Shown here one piece after another: positions 24,887 through 34,502 of a stretch of 64,000 nt of DNA. The notes below the pieces were generated by a model. That model had not been told where the DNA came from, did no database searches, and was given only the letters and a program-made list of their open reading frames with translations. The stretch spans positions 2,914,001 to 2,978,000 of the forward strand of contig CAVXPU010000005.1 of NCBI GenBank assembly GCA_963763855.1, given 5' to 3'. Position numbers and translations under genes: made by a program. The DNA comes from JAIBCC01 sp963763855. GTDB lineage: Bacteria; Acidobacteriota; Blastocatellia; Pyrinomonadales; Pyrinomonadaceae. Numbering within the stretch: the first letter of the stretch is position 1; each line of letters opens with the position of its first letter.

Positions 24887-27634
24887 CTATTGAATATCAT
24901 AAACAAAGCTTTCGTCTTTTACATTAACGTGAACTTTGCTGATGCCTTCGCCGCTTGCCATTCTTGTTAGGACTTCGCTACTCATTTCGGGCAACATTGT
25001 TCCTGTCAAAATGTTGTAGATATTTCTTGCACCAGAATCGACATCCGTACAACGTTTGGCAACCGTATCGATCACGGAGATATCGTATGTAAAAGCCGAA
25101 CGATGGTTTTCCATGATCCTTTGCTCGATCTTCTTGAGTTGCAGTTTGATGATAATTCTCAAAACTGCATCCGAAATCGGATAATAAACGATCGGCACCA
25201 TTCGCCCTAAAAGTGCAGGCTTGAAAGCCTTTTGCAATTCGGGACGCAAGGCATCGATCAATGGTTCCGGATCGGGCTTGGTATCGGGATCAGCACAAAG
25301 CTTCATAATGGTATCTGTTCCAACATTTGTCGTAAGCAAAATTACGCAATTTTTGAAGTCAATTTCGCGACCTTCGCCGTCTTCCAAAGTTCCTTTATCA
25401 AAAACCTGGAAGAAAAGTTCCATCACGTCCGGGTGTGCTTTTTCAACTTCATCGAGTAACACAACCGAGTATGGTTTACGGCGAACAGCTTCGGTCAAAA
25501 CACCGCCTTCACCATAGCCAACGTACCCCGGAGGCGATCCTTTCAAGCTCGAAACGGTATGAGCTTCCTGATATTCGCTCATATTTATCGAGATCAAATT
25601 GCGTTCGCCGCCGTAAAGTGAATCGGCAAGTGCTAATGCAGTTTCCGTTTTACCAACGCCCGATGTTCCGACTAAAATAAACACCCCAATTGGACGTTTA
25701 GGATCGGTTAAACCTGCTCGCGACGTGCGAATTCTTTGAGCAATCGCTTCAAGTGCGTGATCTTGTCCGATCACTCTTTCTTTCAACGTGTCGCCTAAAT
25801 GAAGAACCGCATTGATCTCATCCGAAACCATTTTGCCAACCGGAATTCCGGTCCAACCCGATATAACTTCCGCCACCGTTTGACCGTTTACCACCGGCTG
25901 CATCAATGGATTTTCGCCTTGAATCGCTTTCAATTCAGCATTTAACTTTCCTAATTCTTCTCTTGCAATTTCAATGTCGCGTGGATCGGCTTTTTCAGTT
26001 GGTGCTTCTTCAGTAAGCTCCGTGATCTCGCCGACTTCGCCTTCAGATGCAGCTACGGATTTGGCTAATTTCTCTTCAAGCTTCCCATCCAGACGCGAAA
26101 GCTCAAGTTTTTGACGGGTGGTGCGAATCTTTTCGATAAGCTCTTTTTCTTTCGCCCATTGCTCATTTAAAGTCGCAAGAATTCCTTCTTCTTTCGTCCG
26201 TTTTTCCTTCAATTCGTCGAGCCGATCATCGTGCTTTCCACCCGTTACCTGCTCTCGTTCGAGTGATTCGATCTCACTCGTCCAATGCTGGATTCGTCGA
26301 ACCGAATCTTCCACCGCACCGGGCGTTGCACCTTGTCCAATTGCGACTTTGGCACAAGCCGTATCCAAAACAGAAACGGATTTATCCGGCAACTGGCGAC
26401 CCGTGATGTAGCGATGCGAAAGTTTTACGCAATCAACAATCGCTTCGTCAAGAATGCGAACATTATGATGTTCTTCCATTTTGCCGACCAAACCACGCAT
26501 CATCGTAATGCCTTTTTCTTCATCTGGTTCGTCAACTTTTACTACTTGGAAACGTCTGGCAAGTGCCGCGTCTTTTTCAAAATATTTTTTATACTCTGCC
26601 CAAGTTGTCGCGGCAATAGTACGAAGTTCGCCACGAGCAAGTGCCGGTTTCAAGAGGTTTGCGGCATCATTCTGCCCGGCTGCTCCGCCCGCTCCAATCA
26701 TCGTATGAGCCTCATCAATAAACAAAATGATTGGCTGAGGCGAAGATTTTACTTCATCAATTACGCCTTTCAAACGATTTTCAAATTCGCCTTTAACGCC
26801 TGCTCCTGCTTGCAAAAGTCCTAAATCAAGTGTTCGAACCGATACATTTTTAAGTGGATCAGGTACATCGCCTTGCACAATCCGTAACGCAAATCCTTCT
26901 ACAACTGCGGTTTTTCCAACGCCCGCTTCACCCGTTAAAATCGGGTTATTCTGTCTGCGGCGAGTTAAAATATCGATCAATTGTCGAACTTCAAAATCCC
27001 GTCCGAGAATTGGGTCGATCTTATTCGCACGAGCTTTCGCGGTTAAATCTTCGGTAAATTGATCAAGCGATTTTGTTTTTCCGGCAACACCGCTGGCAAC
27101 AGGTGAACCATCGGAAACACCACCTGATTCGGAAAGACTTCTCGCTTCACGATCCTCAGCCGAACCACTTACGATGTCGGCAAAATCACGTTTGAAAGCA
27201 TCGGCATTATTCGATAAGTTGTTGAATTCGCGGGAAATATCTTTCGCAATTCGTTCCAATCCGCCATTAAGAATAAGGGCGAGAATCAAATGACCCGAGC
27301 GTACTCTCGAAGCTCCGAATTCGACCGATGCCAAAACCCACGCGTCCTGAATCCACGAAGGAAGACGCTCGCTCAAGCCCGGAGTGCGTGAATTTCCGCT
27401 TTTCAAACGGTTCATCGCCGTTTCCACATCTTTACTCATACGATCGGGATTTATCTCAAAATGAGTCATTATCTTCTTGAAATCCGTGTCGTCGGCTTCA
27501 AGCAATTTCGCTAAAATATGCTCAACTTCAACGTCGTAATTCGTCCGCGATAAACAAAGCCCCGCTGCTCCTTCCAAAGCCCCACGACTCGTGTCATTAA
27601 GTCTGCCAATTAAAGATTTCAAGTTAACGTTCAT
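24887..27634 (-). CDS. clpV: T6SS sheath disassembly ATPase ClpV (TssH)
   Basis: A 915-residue double-AAA+ ATPase of the ClpB/ClpV class. It recycles the contracted TssB-TssC sheath. Visible parts: an N-terminal double Clp repeat (residues 1-150), first Walker A GEAGVGKTA and Walker B LFIDEAHTMIGAGG, a coiled-coil M domain (residues about 400-520), second Walker A GTSGVGKTE with VVLLDEVEKAHPDV, and a C-terminal D2-small domain. Its place in the operon directly after tssG, and the divergent N-domain, make ClpV much more likely than the housekeeping ClpB. It is followed by a hairpin. Confidence 0.94.
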   Translation of the reverse strand: MNVNLKSLIGRLNDTSRGALEGAAGLCLSRTNYDVEVEHILAKLLEADDTDFKKIMTHFEINPDRMSKDVETAMNRLKSGNSRTPGLSERLPSWIQDAWVLASVEFGASRVRSGHLILALILNGGLERIAKDISREFNNLSNNADAFKRDFADIVSGSAEDREARSLSESGGVSDGSPVASGVAGKTKSLDQFTEDLTAKARANKIDPILGRDFEVRQLIDILTRRRQNNPILTGEAGVGKTAVVEGFALRIVQGDVPDPLKNVSVRTLDLGLLQAGAGVKGEFENRLKGVIDEVKSSPQPIILFIDEAHTMIGAGGAAGQNDAANLLKPALARGELRTIAATTWAEYKKYFEKDAALARRFQVVKVDEPDEEKGITMMRGLVGKMEEHHNVRILDEAIVDCVKLSHRYITGRQLPDKSVSVLDTACAKVAIGQGATPGAVEDSVRRIQHWTSEIESLEREQVTGGKHDDRLDELKEKRTKEEGILATLNEQWAKEKELIEKIRTTRQKLELSRLDGKLEEKLAKSVAASEGEVGEITELTEEAPTEKADPRDIEIAREELGKLNAELKAIQGENPLMQPVVNGQTVAEVISGWTGIPVGKMVSDEINAVLHLGDTLKERVIGQDHALEAIAQRIRTSRAGLTDPKRPIGVFILVGTSGVGKTETALALADSLYGGERNLISINMSEYQEAHTVSSLKGSPPGYVGYGEGGVLTEAVRRKPYSVVLLDEVEKAHPDVMELFFQVFDKGTLEDGEGREIDFKNCVILLTTNVGTDTIMKLCADPDTKPDPEPLIDALRPELQKAFKPALLGRMVPIVYYPISDAVLRIIIKLQLKKIEQRIMENHRSAFTYDISVIDTVAKRCTDVDSGARNIYNILTGTMLPEMSSEVLTRMASGEGISKVHVNVKDESFVYDIQ

Positions 27635-27689
27635 AGTTTTTCTCCCAGTAATTTTCCGCTAATTTTCGTTTGTTAAGTCTTTTTCCAGC

Positions 27690-28700
27690 TTAGGTTCCTA
27701 CTTGTAAAACCAATTGCTCATCGTCTTTTGCAAAAGGTTTTGTCTTCAAAAATGATGTCCAACCGAGCATTGGACGGCGTTTTGCACGGGTTGTTAAAAT
27801 TGTTCCCGGCACCTCTTTCGCCTTTAGTTTTAACTGCACATCAAAATCAAGTTCCTGCCCGACAAGAAAATTTATTATCGAAATCAGAGGTTTATGTGCA
27901 GTTCCATTAGGCAAAAACGCTTGAAATTGGACCAATTTCAATGCTCCCAATTTAACCCTGAATTTCGATTGATAATCCCAAACCTTTGTGCCAACAATTG
28001 TGTTAAATCCCAACTTATTATTTTTTGTTCCGAAACGCGAGAGGCTTTCTTCTTCCAGATCAAGCCATTGTCCGCTAAATTGCTCAACTCTTGCTTCAAC
28101 ACCAAAATAATCTGCCAGAATATTTCCCAAAGCACTGGACGAATGCGGCTTTTGTGCGATCAAACCACCGTATGGAATCAGACCTTCGTCGTCTAAATCC
28201 ATTCTGCCCCGCAGCCCATTTGTGCCAAGTCCAGCTATATCAAAGAGATACGATGTAAAATCATCGTTACCTCTTTCGTACTGAACATGAAATCGATATT
28301 TTTCCCACGCCCTGAAAAATAGTGAAACGGCACGATGCGTAAAGATGTCAAAAAAATCGGCTAAAGTTCTGTCTCCGTATTTCTTTCGCTCCATCGCCAA
28401 TTCTGTGTAATGAATTGGCAAAATACCTGAAATACCGAGCATCCCCATGAAGTTGACATACATATCAAATCTTCTTTGGAGATTATATTCATCATCAACT
28501 TCTTTTATTTCTTGGATTTGACTTGCCGGATAGCCCAATGAAAGAAAGCTTTTGATCCGCACTACTTCATTTTGCGGGGTAACCTCCCAACCTAAATACT
28601 CACGCTCTGGATAGATTTTTTGCAAAAGCCTGATAGCCTGAAAAAAATTAAATTTATAAGGCTCATCTACCAATAGCTGATTTAAGGGCTTATTTTCCAT
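27690..28700 (-). CDS. tssG: T6SS baseplate protein TssG
   Basis: A 336-residue baseplate wedge protein. Family hallmarks are visible: NFFQAIRLLQKIYPERE near the N-terminus, IKSFLSLGYPASQIQEI, YVNFMGMLGISGILPIHYTELAMER, LADFFDIFTHRAVSLFFRAWEKYRF and the region GTKVWDYQSKFRVKLGALKLVQFQAFLPNG. In the assembled system TssG joins two TssF and one TssE to form each wedge around VgrG. It lies 21 bp downstream of tssF, the standard order, and 55 bp before clpV. Confidence 0.93.
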   Translation of the reverse strand: MENKPLNQLLVDEPYKFNFFQAIRLLQKIYPEREYLGWEVTPQNEVVRIKSFLSLGYPASQIQEIKEVDDEYNLQRRFDMYVNFMGMLGISGILPIHYTELAMERKKYGDRTLADFFDIFTHRAVSLFFRAWEKYRFHVQYERGNDDFTSYLFDIAGLGTNGLRGRMDLDDEGLIPYGGLIAQKPHSSSALGNILADYFGVEARVEQFSGQWLDLEEESLSRFGTKNNKLGFNTIVGTKVWDYQSKFRVKLGALKLVQFQAFLPNGTAHKPLISIINFLVGQELDFDVQLKLKAKEVPGTILTTRAKRRPMLGWTSFLKTKPFAKDDEQLVLQVGT

Positions 28701-28721
28701 ACCAAAACAATTTGCTATTCA

Positions 28722-30611
28722 CTACAATAACGTTTGTTCACCTGCACGCGGCTCCCAACGCTTTATTTCATCAGGTCGCTGTTTGCTTTTAATGACAAGC
28801 TGATTAAAAGAATTAAGCGATGTGTAAAGTGCTAAAAATCTTTCTAAAACCGAAGCAAACAAATACATCCCGCTACCTACGAACTGCTCTTCGTCAAATT
28901 CAATAGAGGTTTCCATGCCGCGAATAAAACCAGTTCCGATCATATTACCAATCTGCCGTGTTACCTTACGACTTTCAATTCCTGTAATTCCCAATATTTG
29001 TTTATGAATAACTGGCGAATCGCCAAAATTATAAAGTTGAAGAATTTCCTGCAAGGCTTCCGGAACACCGTTTTCATCTTCAATTATTGATAAAAGATTC
29101 AAATTCAAATGCGAAATCAAACGCCATTGCAAAGCCCTTCGCATCGGCGGACGAACCGTTTCAGTCGGTTTGGTCAAACAACGAATCCGTGAAACCAAAG
29201 CCGCCCCTTCAATTTCAAAATCCCCTTCTTTACCGCCAAATGGAAGCCGGGCAGGCAAATCCCGATTCGAACACGTTGATTTAATAATTATCACTTCTTC
29301 AGCAGGCACTTTCGGGTCGAAATTCATATCAACCAATGACAAAAAAATCTCGGTGCCTTCATCATCTTCACGCTGTGATTTTCTTCGGCTGGAATACCAA
29401 AAAGCCTTTTCCGCATTTTGTGCATAGCTGTGTTTTGTTGAATAGAACGGTGCAAATGTGCGAACAGAATTGGTTCGGGTATCCGTAGTAAAAACTTCAT
29501 CAACTGAATAAATCTCCGTCGCAGATTGATGATGAACATCAGGATAAATCTGATATTCATATTTTTGCTGGGAAAGATAAACCGGTTCGGCTGACTGAGA
29601 AAAAAGATTGATTATTGGCGAACAACCGAGCTTAAAGGTTTCATTTGTAATAGGAGCCTTCGGCGGAGTAACGTCTTTTAAATGAATTAGAATATCAAAA
29701 TGGCTGCCAAATTTTTTCTGTGCCGCTTTCGCCAATCCTTCCACGTCGAAAAACATGAATTTGTATGGAAAAGTAAAATATTCCGTCAGCAAACGATAAC
29801 CGGCAAATGAGCGTTTTGAATAAGGGAGAATATTTTCGTTTTCATCAAATCCAACTTGCTTAATTACATCTTTAGGCAAAGTAATCGGGTTAGGCAATTT
29901 CACTTGAAAATTACTCATTGTCATGCCCATTCCCGAATCAAGTGGAGGATCTTTTGGTCGAAGTTCTACCGAAGAAGCATGGTTAAATATCAGTTCGTAG
30001 AGTGCGAATATAAGCTGTGGTTCACCATTTATGTAAAACCGTAGCGAATCAATCGGATTTTCACTTGCACCACTCTTAATCTCTGAAAACATCGCATTGC
30101 CAAAGCAACGCAAACTGATTCTAATCCGGCAATCCGCCAATTTACCTTGTGCATTCGGCGGAGCGTCAGATTCAAGTGCAGAAGATAATATTTCTATCGG
30201 AGCTAATTGAGTGTCGTAAACTGTTTGAAAACGGCACGGCGAACCATCAATCGGACGCGAACGAAGTTTCGTACCCTTTTCAATTTTTTGGGCTGCGGCA
30301 ATTTTATCTTTTGGCGAACCAAAAATAAATTGGGAAATCGCCATCGAAGGAATAGGATTTAGATAATGCGGATAAAGAACGTTGAGAAAAGATTCCGTTA
30401 TTTCCGGGATTTCATCTGCCAATTTAAGGCTTATTCTACCTGCCAAAAACGCGAAACCTTCTACTAACCTTTCGACGTGGGGGTCTTCAATTTTTTCTTC
30501 ATCTATACTGAGGCGTGCGGCGATCTTAGGATATTTTTTAGCGAACTCCGCACCCATTCGTCGCAGAAAAATCAGCTCGCGTTCGTAAAATCCTAATAAT
30601 TCATCACGCAT
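28722..30611 (-). CDS. tssF: T6SS baseplate protein TssF
   Basis: A 629-residue baseplate protein. Typical sequence includes the N-terminus LGFYERELIFLRRMGAEFAKKYPKIAARLSI, then DPHVERLVEGFAFLAGRISLKLADEIPEITESFLNVLYPHYLNPIPSM and the C-terminal ITGIESRKVTRQIG...FIRGMETSIEFDEEQFVGSGMYLFASVLERFLALYTSLNSF. Length fits the family. It is followed immediately by tssG. Upstream, an unfamiliar 321-residue gene separates it from tssE. Confidence 0.94.
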   Translation of the reverse strand: MRDELLGFYERELIFLRRMGAEFAKKYPKIAARLSIDEEKIEDPHVERLVEGFAFLAGRISLKLADEIPEITESFLNVLYPHYLNPIPSMAISQFIFGSPKDKIAAAQKIEKGTKLRSRPIDGSPCRFQTVYDTQLAPIEILSSALESDAPPNAQGKLADCRIRISLRCFGNAMFSEIKSGASENPIDSLRFYINGEPQLIFALYELIFNHASSVELRPKDPPLDSGMGMTMSNFQVKLPNPITLPKDVIKQVGFDENENILPYSKRSFAGYRLLTEYFTFPYKFMFFDVEGLAKAAQKKFGSHFDILIHLKDVTPPKAPITNETFKLGCSPIINLFSQSAEPVYLSQQKYEYQIYPDVHHQSATEIYSVDEVFTTDTRTNSVRTFAPFYSTKHSYAQNAEKAFWYSSRRKSQREDDEGTEIFLSLVDMNFDPKVPAEEVIIIKSTCSNRDLPARLPFGGKEGDFEIEGAALVSRIRCLTKPTETVRPPMRRALQWRLISHLNLNLLSIIEDENGVPEALQEILQLYNFGDSPVIHKQILGITGIESRKVTRQIGNMIGTGFIRGMETSIEFDEEQFVGSGMYLFASVLERFLALYTSLNSFNQLVIKSKQRPDEIKRWEPRAGEQTLL

Positions 30612-30644
30612 CTAAAATAATTCCTCTTGAAAAAATAAAATCTT

Positions 30645-31610
30645 CTAATTAGCTAAAACGTTTACAATTAGAGAGTTGACTGAGCCGCTTCCGCTTCCCG
30701 TCCAGCTTGAAGGTGTTGCACTAACTCCAATTCCGGCGACTCCGCTAATTATATCCCGTAAAGTTGCATTTAGCCGTGTCGTTGTTTCAACTGTTAAAAC
30801 ACGGCTGACAATAGTTGCTCTCCGCGTAGTTGCCGCCCCGTGTGTAAATACCTGAGCAACTTGTCTTTCGGTTAAACCGGCTTCACGAAGGGCAGCTTCA
30901 ACAGCTTGTCTTCCTTCGGCAGTTTGTGTAGCTCTACGCAATGCTTCTTCCGTCTGGGCAGCCCGCTCAGCTCGCGAAAGATTTGAAAGCTGATTAGCAG
31001 CCATTAATCCGCCGCGGCGTTCTAAAATTGCATACAAATTGCGGACGGCAAACGGCAGCGAAACTAATGAAGAAACAACTCCAACGGCATCAATCACCAA
31101 AAATGCAGTTGAATAATAACGATTGTCGTCCCAACGCTGTAGCGAATTATCGTCTGCGTTTACCATAGCCTGATATGATCTGACCAATCCATTTGCACAC
31201 TGTGCACCTGAAGTAACCAATCCTGTCCAGCCGGCGATAACTAAAAGCGTACTCGCACCGGCAGAAGGTATCTCACCTGCTACTCCGCCAACTACTGCAA
31301 CGCCCGAAACGACCGTCAGTGAACAACTTAACCCTGCTCCAATCAATTCCTGTCGTAAACGACTGCCATTTGTAATGATTGCCGGAGGACTGCCTACCTC
31401 ACTTGGTATCGGACTTAATATCGGTGCTGTTCCAGTGATTTCAAGAGCCTCAACAACTACGAATATTCGGGTGTAATTGACCGATGGGGATAATCCTTGA
31501 TGCAGGACTCTCGATTGCCCGTTTCCCTCAAACCCGATTCTACATCCATGTAATTCGCTCTGAGCATGAATTGCCCGGACAATACTATTTAACATTTCGT
31601 CAGATATCAT
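30645..31610 (-). CDS. unrecognised hydrophobic protein between tssE and tssF
   Basis: A 321-residue protein I do not recognise. Residues about 1-90 are soluble and beta-like. Residues 93-137 are strongly hydrophobic and Gly-rich (SLTVVSGVAVVGGVAG; TLLVIAGWTGLVTSG), and residues 168-190 form a third hydrophobic segment (AFLVIDAVGVVSSLVSLPFAV). Residues 200-260 are an Ala/Glu/Arg-rich helical region, and the C-terminus is Gly/Ser-rich. It has no signal peptide. The gaps to tssE and tssF are too small for an immunity gene. It could be a pore-forming or membrane-acting effector, or a lineage-specific baseplate component. Its location in the core operon, always co-expressed with the machine, makes either reasonable. 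Confidence 0.6.
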   Translation of the reverse strand: MISDEMLNSIVRAIHAQSELHGCRIGFEGNGQSRVLHQGLSPSVNYTRIFVVVEALEITGTAPILSPIPSEVGSPPAIITNGSRLRQELIGAGLSCSLTVVSGVAVVGGVAGEIPSAGASTLLVIAGWTGLVTSGAQCANGLVRSYQAMVNADDNSLQRWDDNRYYSTAFLVIDAVGVVSSLVSLPFAVRNLYAILERRGGLMAANQLSNLSRAERAAQTEEALRRATQTAEGRQAVEAALREAGLTERQVAQVFTHGAATTRRATIVSRVLTVETTTRLNATLRDIISGVAGIGVSATPSSWTGSGSGSVNSLIVNVLAN

Positions 31611-31672
31611 GTTTTACGCACTCCAAATATGCCCAAAAATGCTCAATAACAACCTGTTATTTCTAATATATC

Positions 31673-32161
31673 CTAAGCTTCCCTGACCTCAAATTCACCC
31701 TTCGTAACTTGCAAAGTAGTATCAAAAACAATCGGTTCAGGAGTAGGCTCTAGCCGTAAAGTCGCTTGAATGCGAAACCGGATGCTTCTTATCGCAGAAT
31801 CAGAATCCACCAAAGATACTTTTAGATTAATAAATCGTGGCTCAAAAACCCGAAAAGCTTTTTCTACACTTTTCGTCAGATTTTTTCGGTCATCACTACT
31901 TTTCGAACTTAATCCGGTAAAATCGGGTATCCCAAATGTCGCCAAAGATTTGTTTAATTCTTCTAAATCTGCAGGAATTTTGTCCGCTGAATGCCTGGTA
32001 TTCAATAACCATTCCAAATCCCTTCTGATAGATTGCTTCAATTCACGAAGCGATTGGGAACGCGACTTTGGAGCTTCAGTTGAGACTTTCGGCTCAAGGT
32101 CAACGAGGCGATCAAGAATTGACGGTGTGATACGAATATCTTCGGTTAATCGATTTGTCAT
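31673..32161 (-). CDS. tssE: T6SS baseplate protein TssE (gp25-like)
   Basis: A 162-residue gp25-like protein, the wedge component linking baseplate to sheath. It shows LRELKQSIRRDLEWLLNTR near residues 38-56, followed by LATFGIPDFTGL and KAFRVFEPRFINLKVSL, all TssE/GPW_gp25 features, and a C-terminal beta hairpin (IRSIRFRIQATL...EPIVFDTTLQV). The start ATG at 32161 follows a 220-bp gap holding the hcp terminator, so tssE probably has its own promoter or depends on read-through. Confidence 0.92.
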   Translation of the reverse strand: MTNRLTEDIRITPSILDRLVDLEPKVSTEAPKSRSQSLRELKQSIRRDLEWLLNTRHSADKIPADLEELNKSLATFGIPDFTGLSSKSSDDRKNLTKSVEKAFRVFEPRFINLKVSLVDSDSAIRSIRFRIQATLRLEPTPEPIVFDTTLQVTKGEFEVREA

Positions 32162-32336
32162 TAATACTCAAAAATTCCCACTTCCTACAATCACTGATTT
32201 GAATTTTGTTGGGATTCAAATCGTCATTGTCTTATAAACCATCGTTAATCGGATTATTCATTTAGAAAACAAACGTTTTGAGCTTTAATGAAATCGGCAT
32301 TCGCTACTTTCAAGAAAACTCAAAACGTAAGGTAAA

Positions 32337-32368
32337 GAAACGCCAACAAACAATTAAGATGGCGTTTC
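32337..32368 (-). terminator. hairpin terminator after hcp
   Basis: A perfect 9-bp stem, gaaacgcca (32337-32345) and tggcgtttc (32360-32368), with a 14-nt loop, 15 bp past the hcp stop. The T tract is modest. It would let hcp be expressed in excess of the downstream baseplate genes. Confidence 0.65.
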
Positions 32369-32382
32369 ATTAAGCAAACTGT

Positions 32383-32871
32383 TTAAGCCTCAGAACTCTT
32401 TTGGTAATCCCATTTGGCGTTTGCAGCGTTTGATAATCCACCGCCAGCTGTCGCTTGAGCTTTATATTCTTTTTCAATGGCAGTAAATGCTAGTGAAAAG
32501 TGTTCGGGTTGGTCAGCATTATTGTCCGAACCGCCCTCACTATAACTCGACATAAAACAATTCTTAAACTTCATAGTTTTGTAAACTGATTGTTGACCTT
32601 CGCCGGATGTTTTCGAAAAAGATACTACAACCTCATCGATATGCTGTCCTTTGTTAAGAAAATCAAATAATTTAGTGCTTGATTCGCCCGGCATTATACT
32701 AAAACCGAAATCTGAGGGTCGTGCTTTTCCTTTTGATAATCCACCTCCTGTATCACTTGGCGGATTAGATGCAGAAAAGCTATAGCTTTCAATGTCAATT
32801 TCTCCAGTAAACCCTGTATCTTGGCTTTCTCCTTTAACTCCACTTATTTTCGCATGTATTGTTGATCCCAT
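32383..32871 (-). CDS. hcp: T6SS inner tube protein Hcp (TssD)
   Basis: A 162-residue Hcp-family tube protein. Characteristic parts are the N-terminus MGSTIHAKISGVKGES, DIESYSFSASNPP and the C-terminal FKNCFMSSYSEGGSDNNADQPEHFSLAFTAIEKEY. A strong AAGGAG ribosome site lies 8-9 bp before the ATG at 32871. It is flanked by hairpins on both sides, in keeping with the high dose of Hcp needed for tube assembly. The length and the lack of extra domains mark it as a structural Hcp rather than an effector fusion. Confidence 0.93.
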   Translation of the reverse strand: MGSTIHAKISGVKGESQDTGFTGEIDIESYSFSASNPPSDTGGGLSKGKARPSDFGFSIMPGESSTKLFDFLNKGQHIDEVVVSFSKTSGEGQQSVYKTMKFKNCFMSSYSEGGSDNNADQPEHFSLAFTAIEKEYKAQATAGGGLSNAANAKWDYQKSSEA

Positions 32872-32977
32872 AATAATTTCTCCTTTGTCTTTCCTTTCAA
32901 TTTATTTGTGTTTAGTAATTTGTTGTACTTATCAAATCTGATTTGTGCAACGCCAATCTCTTTCTCACATTTTAATG

Positions 32978-33002
32978 ACGCAAAACCAAAAAGAATTTGC
33001 GT
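32978..33002 (-). promoter_or_regulatory. hairpin in the tssC-hcp spacer
   Basis: ACGCAAA (32978-32984) and TTTGCGT (32996-33002) form a perfect 7-bp stem 8 bp after the tssC stop. It has no T run on the minus strand, so it may stabilise the tssC 3' end or attenuate transcription rather than end it. The remaining 100 bp up to hcp is A+T-rich and could carry an hcp promoter; no consensus was strong enough to place. Confidence 0.4.
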
Positions 33003-33010
33003 AATTTTTT

Positions 33011-34498
33011 TTATTTAGCTGGTGCTGGTAATTCCGCAACTAACCTAAGCGAAACAGACAGCTCATCAAGCTGAAAATGCGGACGCAAAAAGGCTACTGC
33101 CCGATAACATCCTGGTTTTCCCGGGATTTCCGCTACATCCACCCGAGCTTCGCGTAATGGATATTTAGCCTTAACTGATTGCGGTGCCGAATCATCACTC
33201 GTAACGTAATTTGAAATCCAACGATTTAGGAAATCCTGTGCATTTTCCCGACTCATAAAACTGCCCACTTTGTCCCGCATCATTGACTTTAGATAATGTG
33301 CAAAACGTGATGTTGCCATAATATATTGCATCTGAGTCGAAAGCCGGGCATTTGCATTTGCTGAATCCGTATCATATTTTCTTGCCTTATTGGCAGATTG
33401 GACAGCAAAGAAAGCTGCATAATCTGTGCCTTTGCAATGAACCAGCGGAATAAATCCATTCTCGGCAAATTCTTTTTCCCGACGATCTGTGATCGCAACC
33501 TCAGTTGGACATTTGGCAGCAACTTCACCTTCATCAGTTTCAAAAGTATGTGTCGGTAATCCGTCAACCAATCCTCCGCCTTCAACTCCGCGGATTGCTA
33601 CGCACCAATTATGCATAGAAAAAGATTCTGTTAAGCGAACACCGAGTGAATAGGCGGCATTCGACCATAGATATTTCTTGTGGTCTGTTCCGTCAACATC
33701 TTCTTCAAACCTGAACGTTTCAGTCGGTTTTGTTGCCGAGCCGTATGGTTCGCGTCCTAAAACGTGCGGCAGAGTTAAACCTACATAACGTGAATCTTCA
33801 GATTCCCGGAAACTACGCCACTTCATATATTCTGTGCGGTCAAAGATTTTTGAGATGTCTCTAACTTCAGTCATTTCACTAAATTCATCCCAACCAAACA
33901 TTCCGGCTGATGCCGCACTAAAGAAAGGTGCGTGAGCCGCCGCAGCTACTCCAGACATCTTTTCCAAAAGTGTCATATCCTGAGGATGATTGCCAAATTC
34001 ATAATCTCCGATTAAAGCTCCAAATGGTGCTCCGCCAAATGTGCCATATTCGTCTTCATAAATTTTCTTAAAAATTTGCGATTGATCAAATTCCAAAGCC
34101 TTTTCAAGATCTTTCAGAAGATCTTTTTTGGAAACATTCATTACACGAATTTTTAACTGGCTACTGGTTAAAGTATTTTTCACCAGATAATGAAGCCCTC
34201 GCCATGAACCTTCGAGCTTTTGAAAGTCCGCATGGTGCATAATTTCATTAAGCTGTGTAGAAAGAAGTCGATCAATTTCAGCAATGCGTGCGTTGATAGC
34301 CACATCCATATTTTTTGACATGGTTAAGCTGCCTGACATTACTTGGCTAACAAATTCGCCAATCATATCTTTGGCACTTTCTTTCTGAAATTCATCGCGG
34401 GCTAATTTGCCTTTCGTCAAAATCTGATCCAGCAAACTCTCTTCCTGCTCTTGAGTTTCGACGACGGCTTCTTCTTGTTGTTTTGCTTTATCTGCCAT
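33011..34498 (-). CDS. tssC: T6SS sheath large subunit TssC (VipB)
   Basis: A 495-residue contractile sheath protein. Landmarks: LEGSWRGLHYLVKNT near residue 80, FGALIGDYEF, HAPFFSAASAGMFGWDEF, SRYVGLTLPHVLGREPYG, NAAYSLGVRLTESFSMHNWCVAIRG and the C-terminal SRENAQDFLNRWISNYV. I chose the ATG at 34498 (MADKAKQQEE), preceded by AGGAGG, instead of the longer in-frame start at 34537, which would overlap the tssB coding end. TssB ends 4 bp upstream, so the pair is translationally coupled and produced in step. Confidence 0.95.
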   Translation of the reverse strand: MADKAKQQEEAVVETQEQEESLLDQILTKGKLARDEFQKESAKDMIGEFVSQVMSGSLTMSKNMDVAINARIAEIDRLLSTQLNEIMHHADFQKLEGSWRGLHYLVKNTLTSSQLKIRVMNVSKKDLLKDLEKALEFDQSQIFKKIYEDEYGTFGGAPFGALIGDYEFGNHPQDMTLLEKMSGVAAAAHAPFFSAASAGMFGWDEFSEMTEVRDISKIFDRTEYMKWRSFRESEDSRYVGLTLPHVLGREPYGSATKPTETFRFEEDVDGTDHKKYLWSNAAYSLGVRLTESFSMHNWCVAIRGVEGGGLVDGLPTHTFETDEGEVAAKCPTEVAITDRREKEFAENGFIPLVHCKGTDYAAFFAVQSANKARKYDTDSANANARLSTQMQYIMATSRFAHYLKSMMRDKVGSFMSRENAQDFLNRWISNYVTSDDSAPQSVKAKYPLREARVDVAEIPGKPGCYRAVAFLRPHFQLDELSVSLRLVAELPAPAK

Positions 34499-34502
34499 TT
34501 TA

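Noticed and set aside
24887..27634. Housekeeping ClpB
   Set aside because: Operon position between tssG and vgrG and the divergent N-domain favour ClpV.
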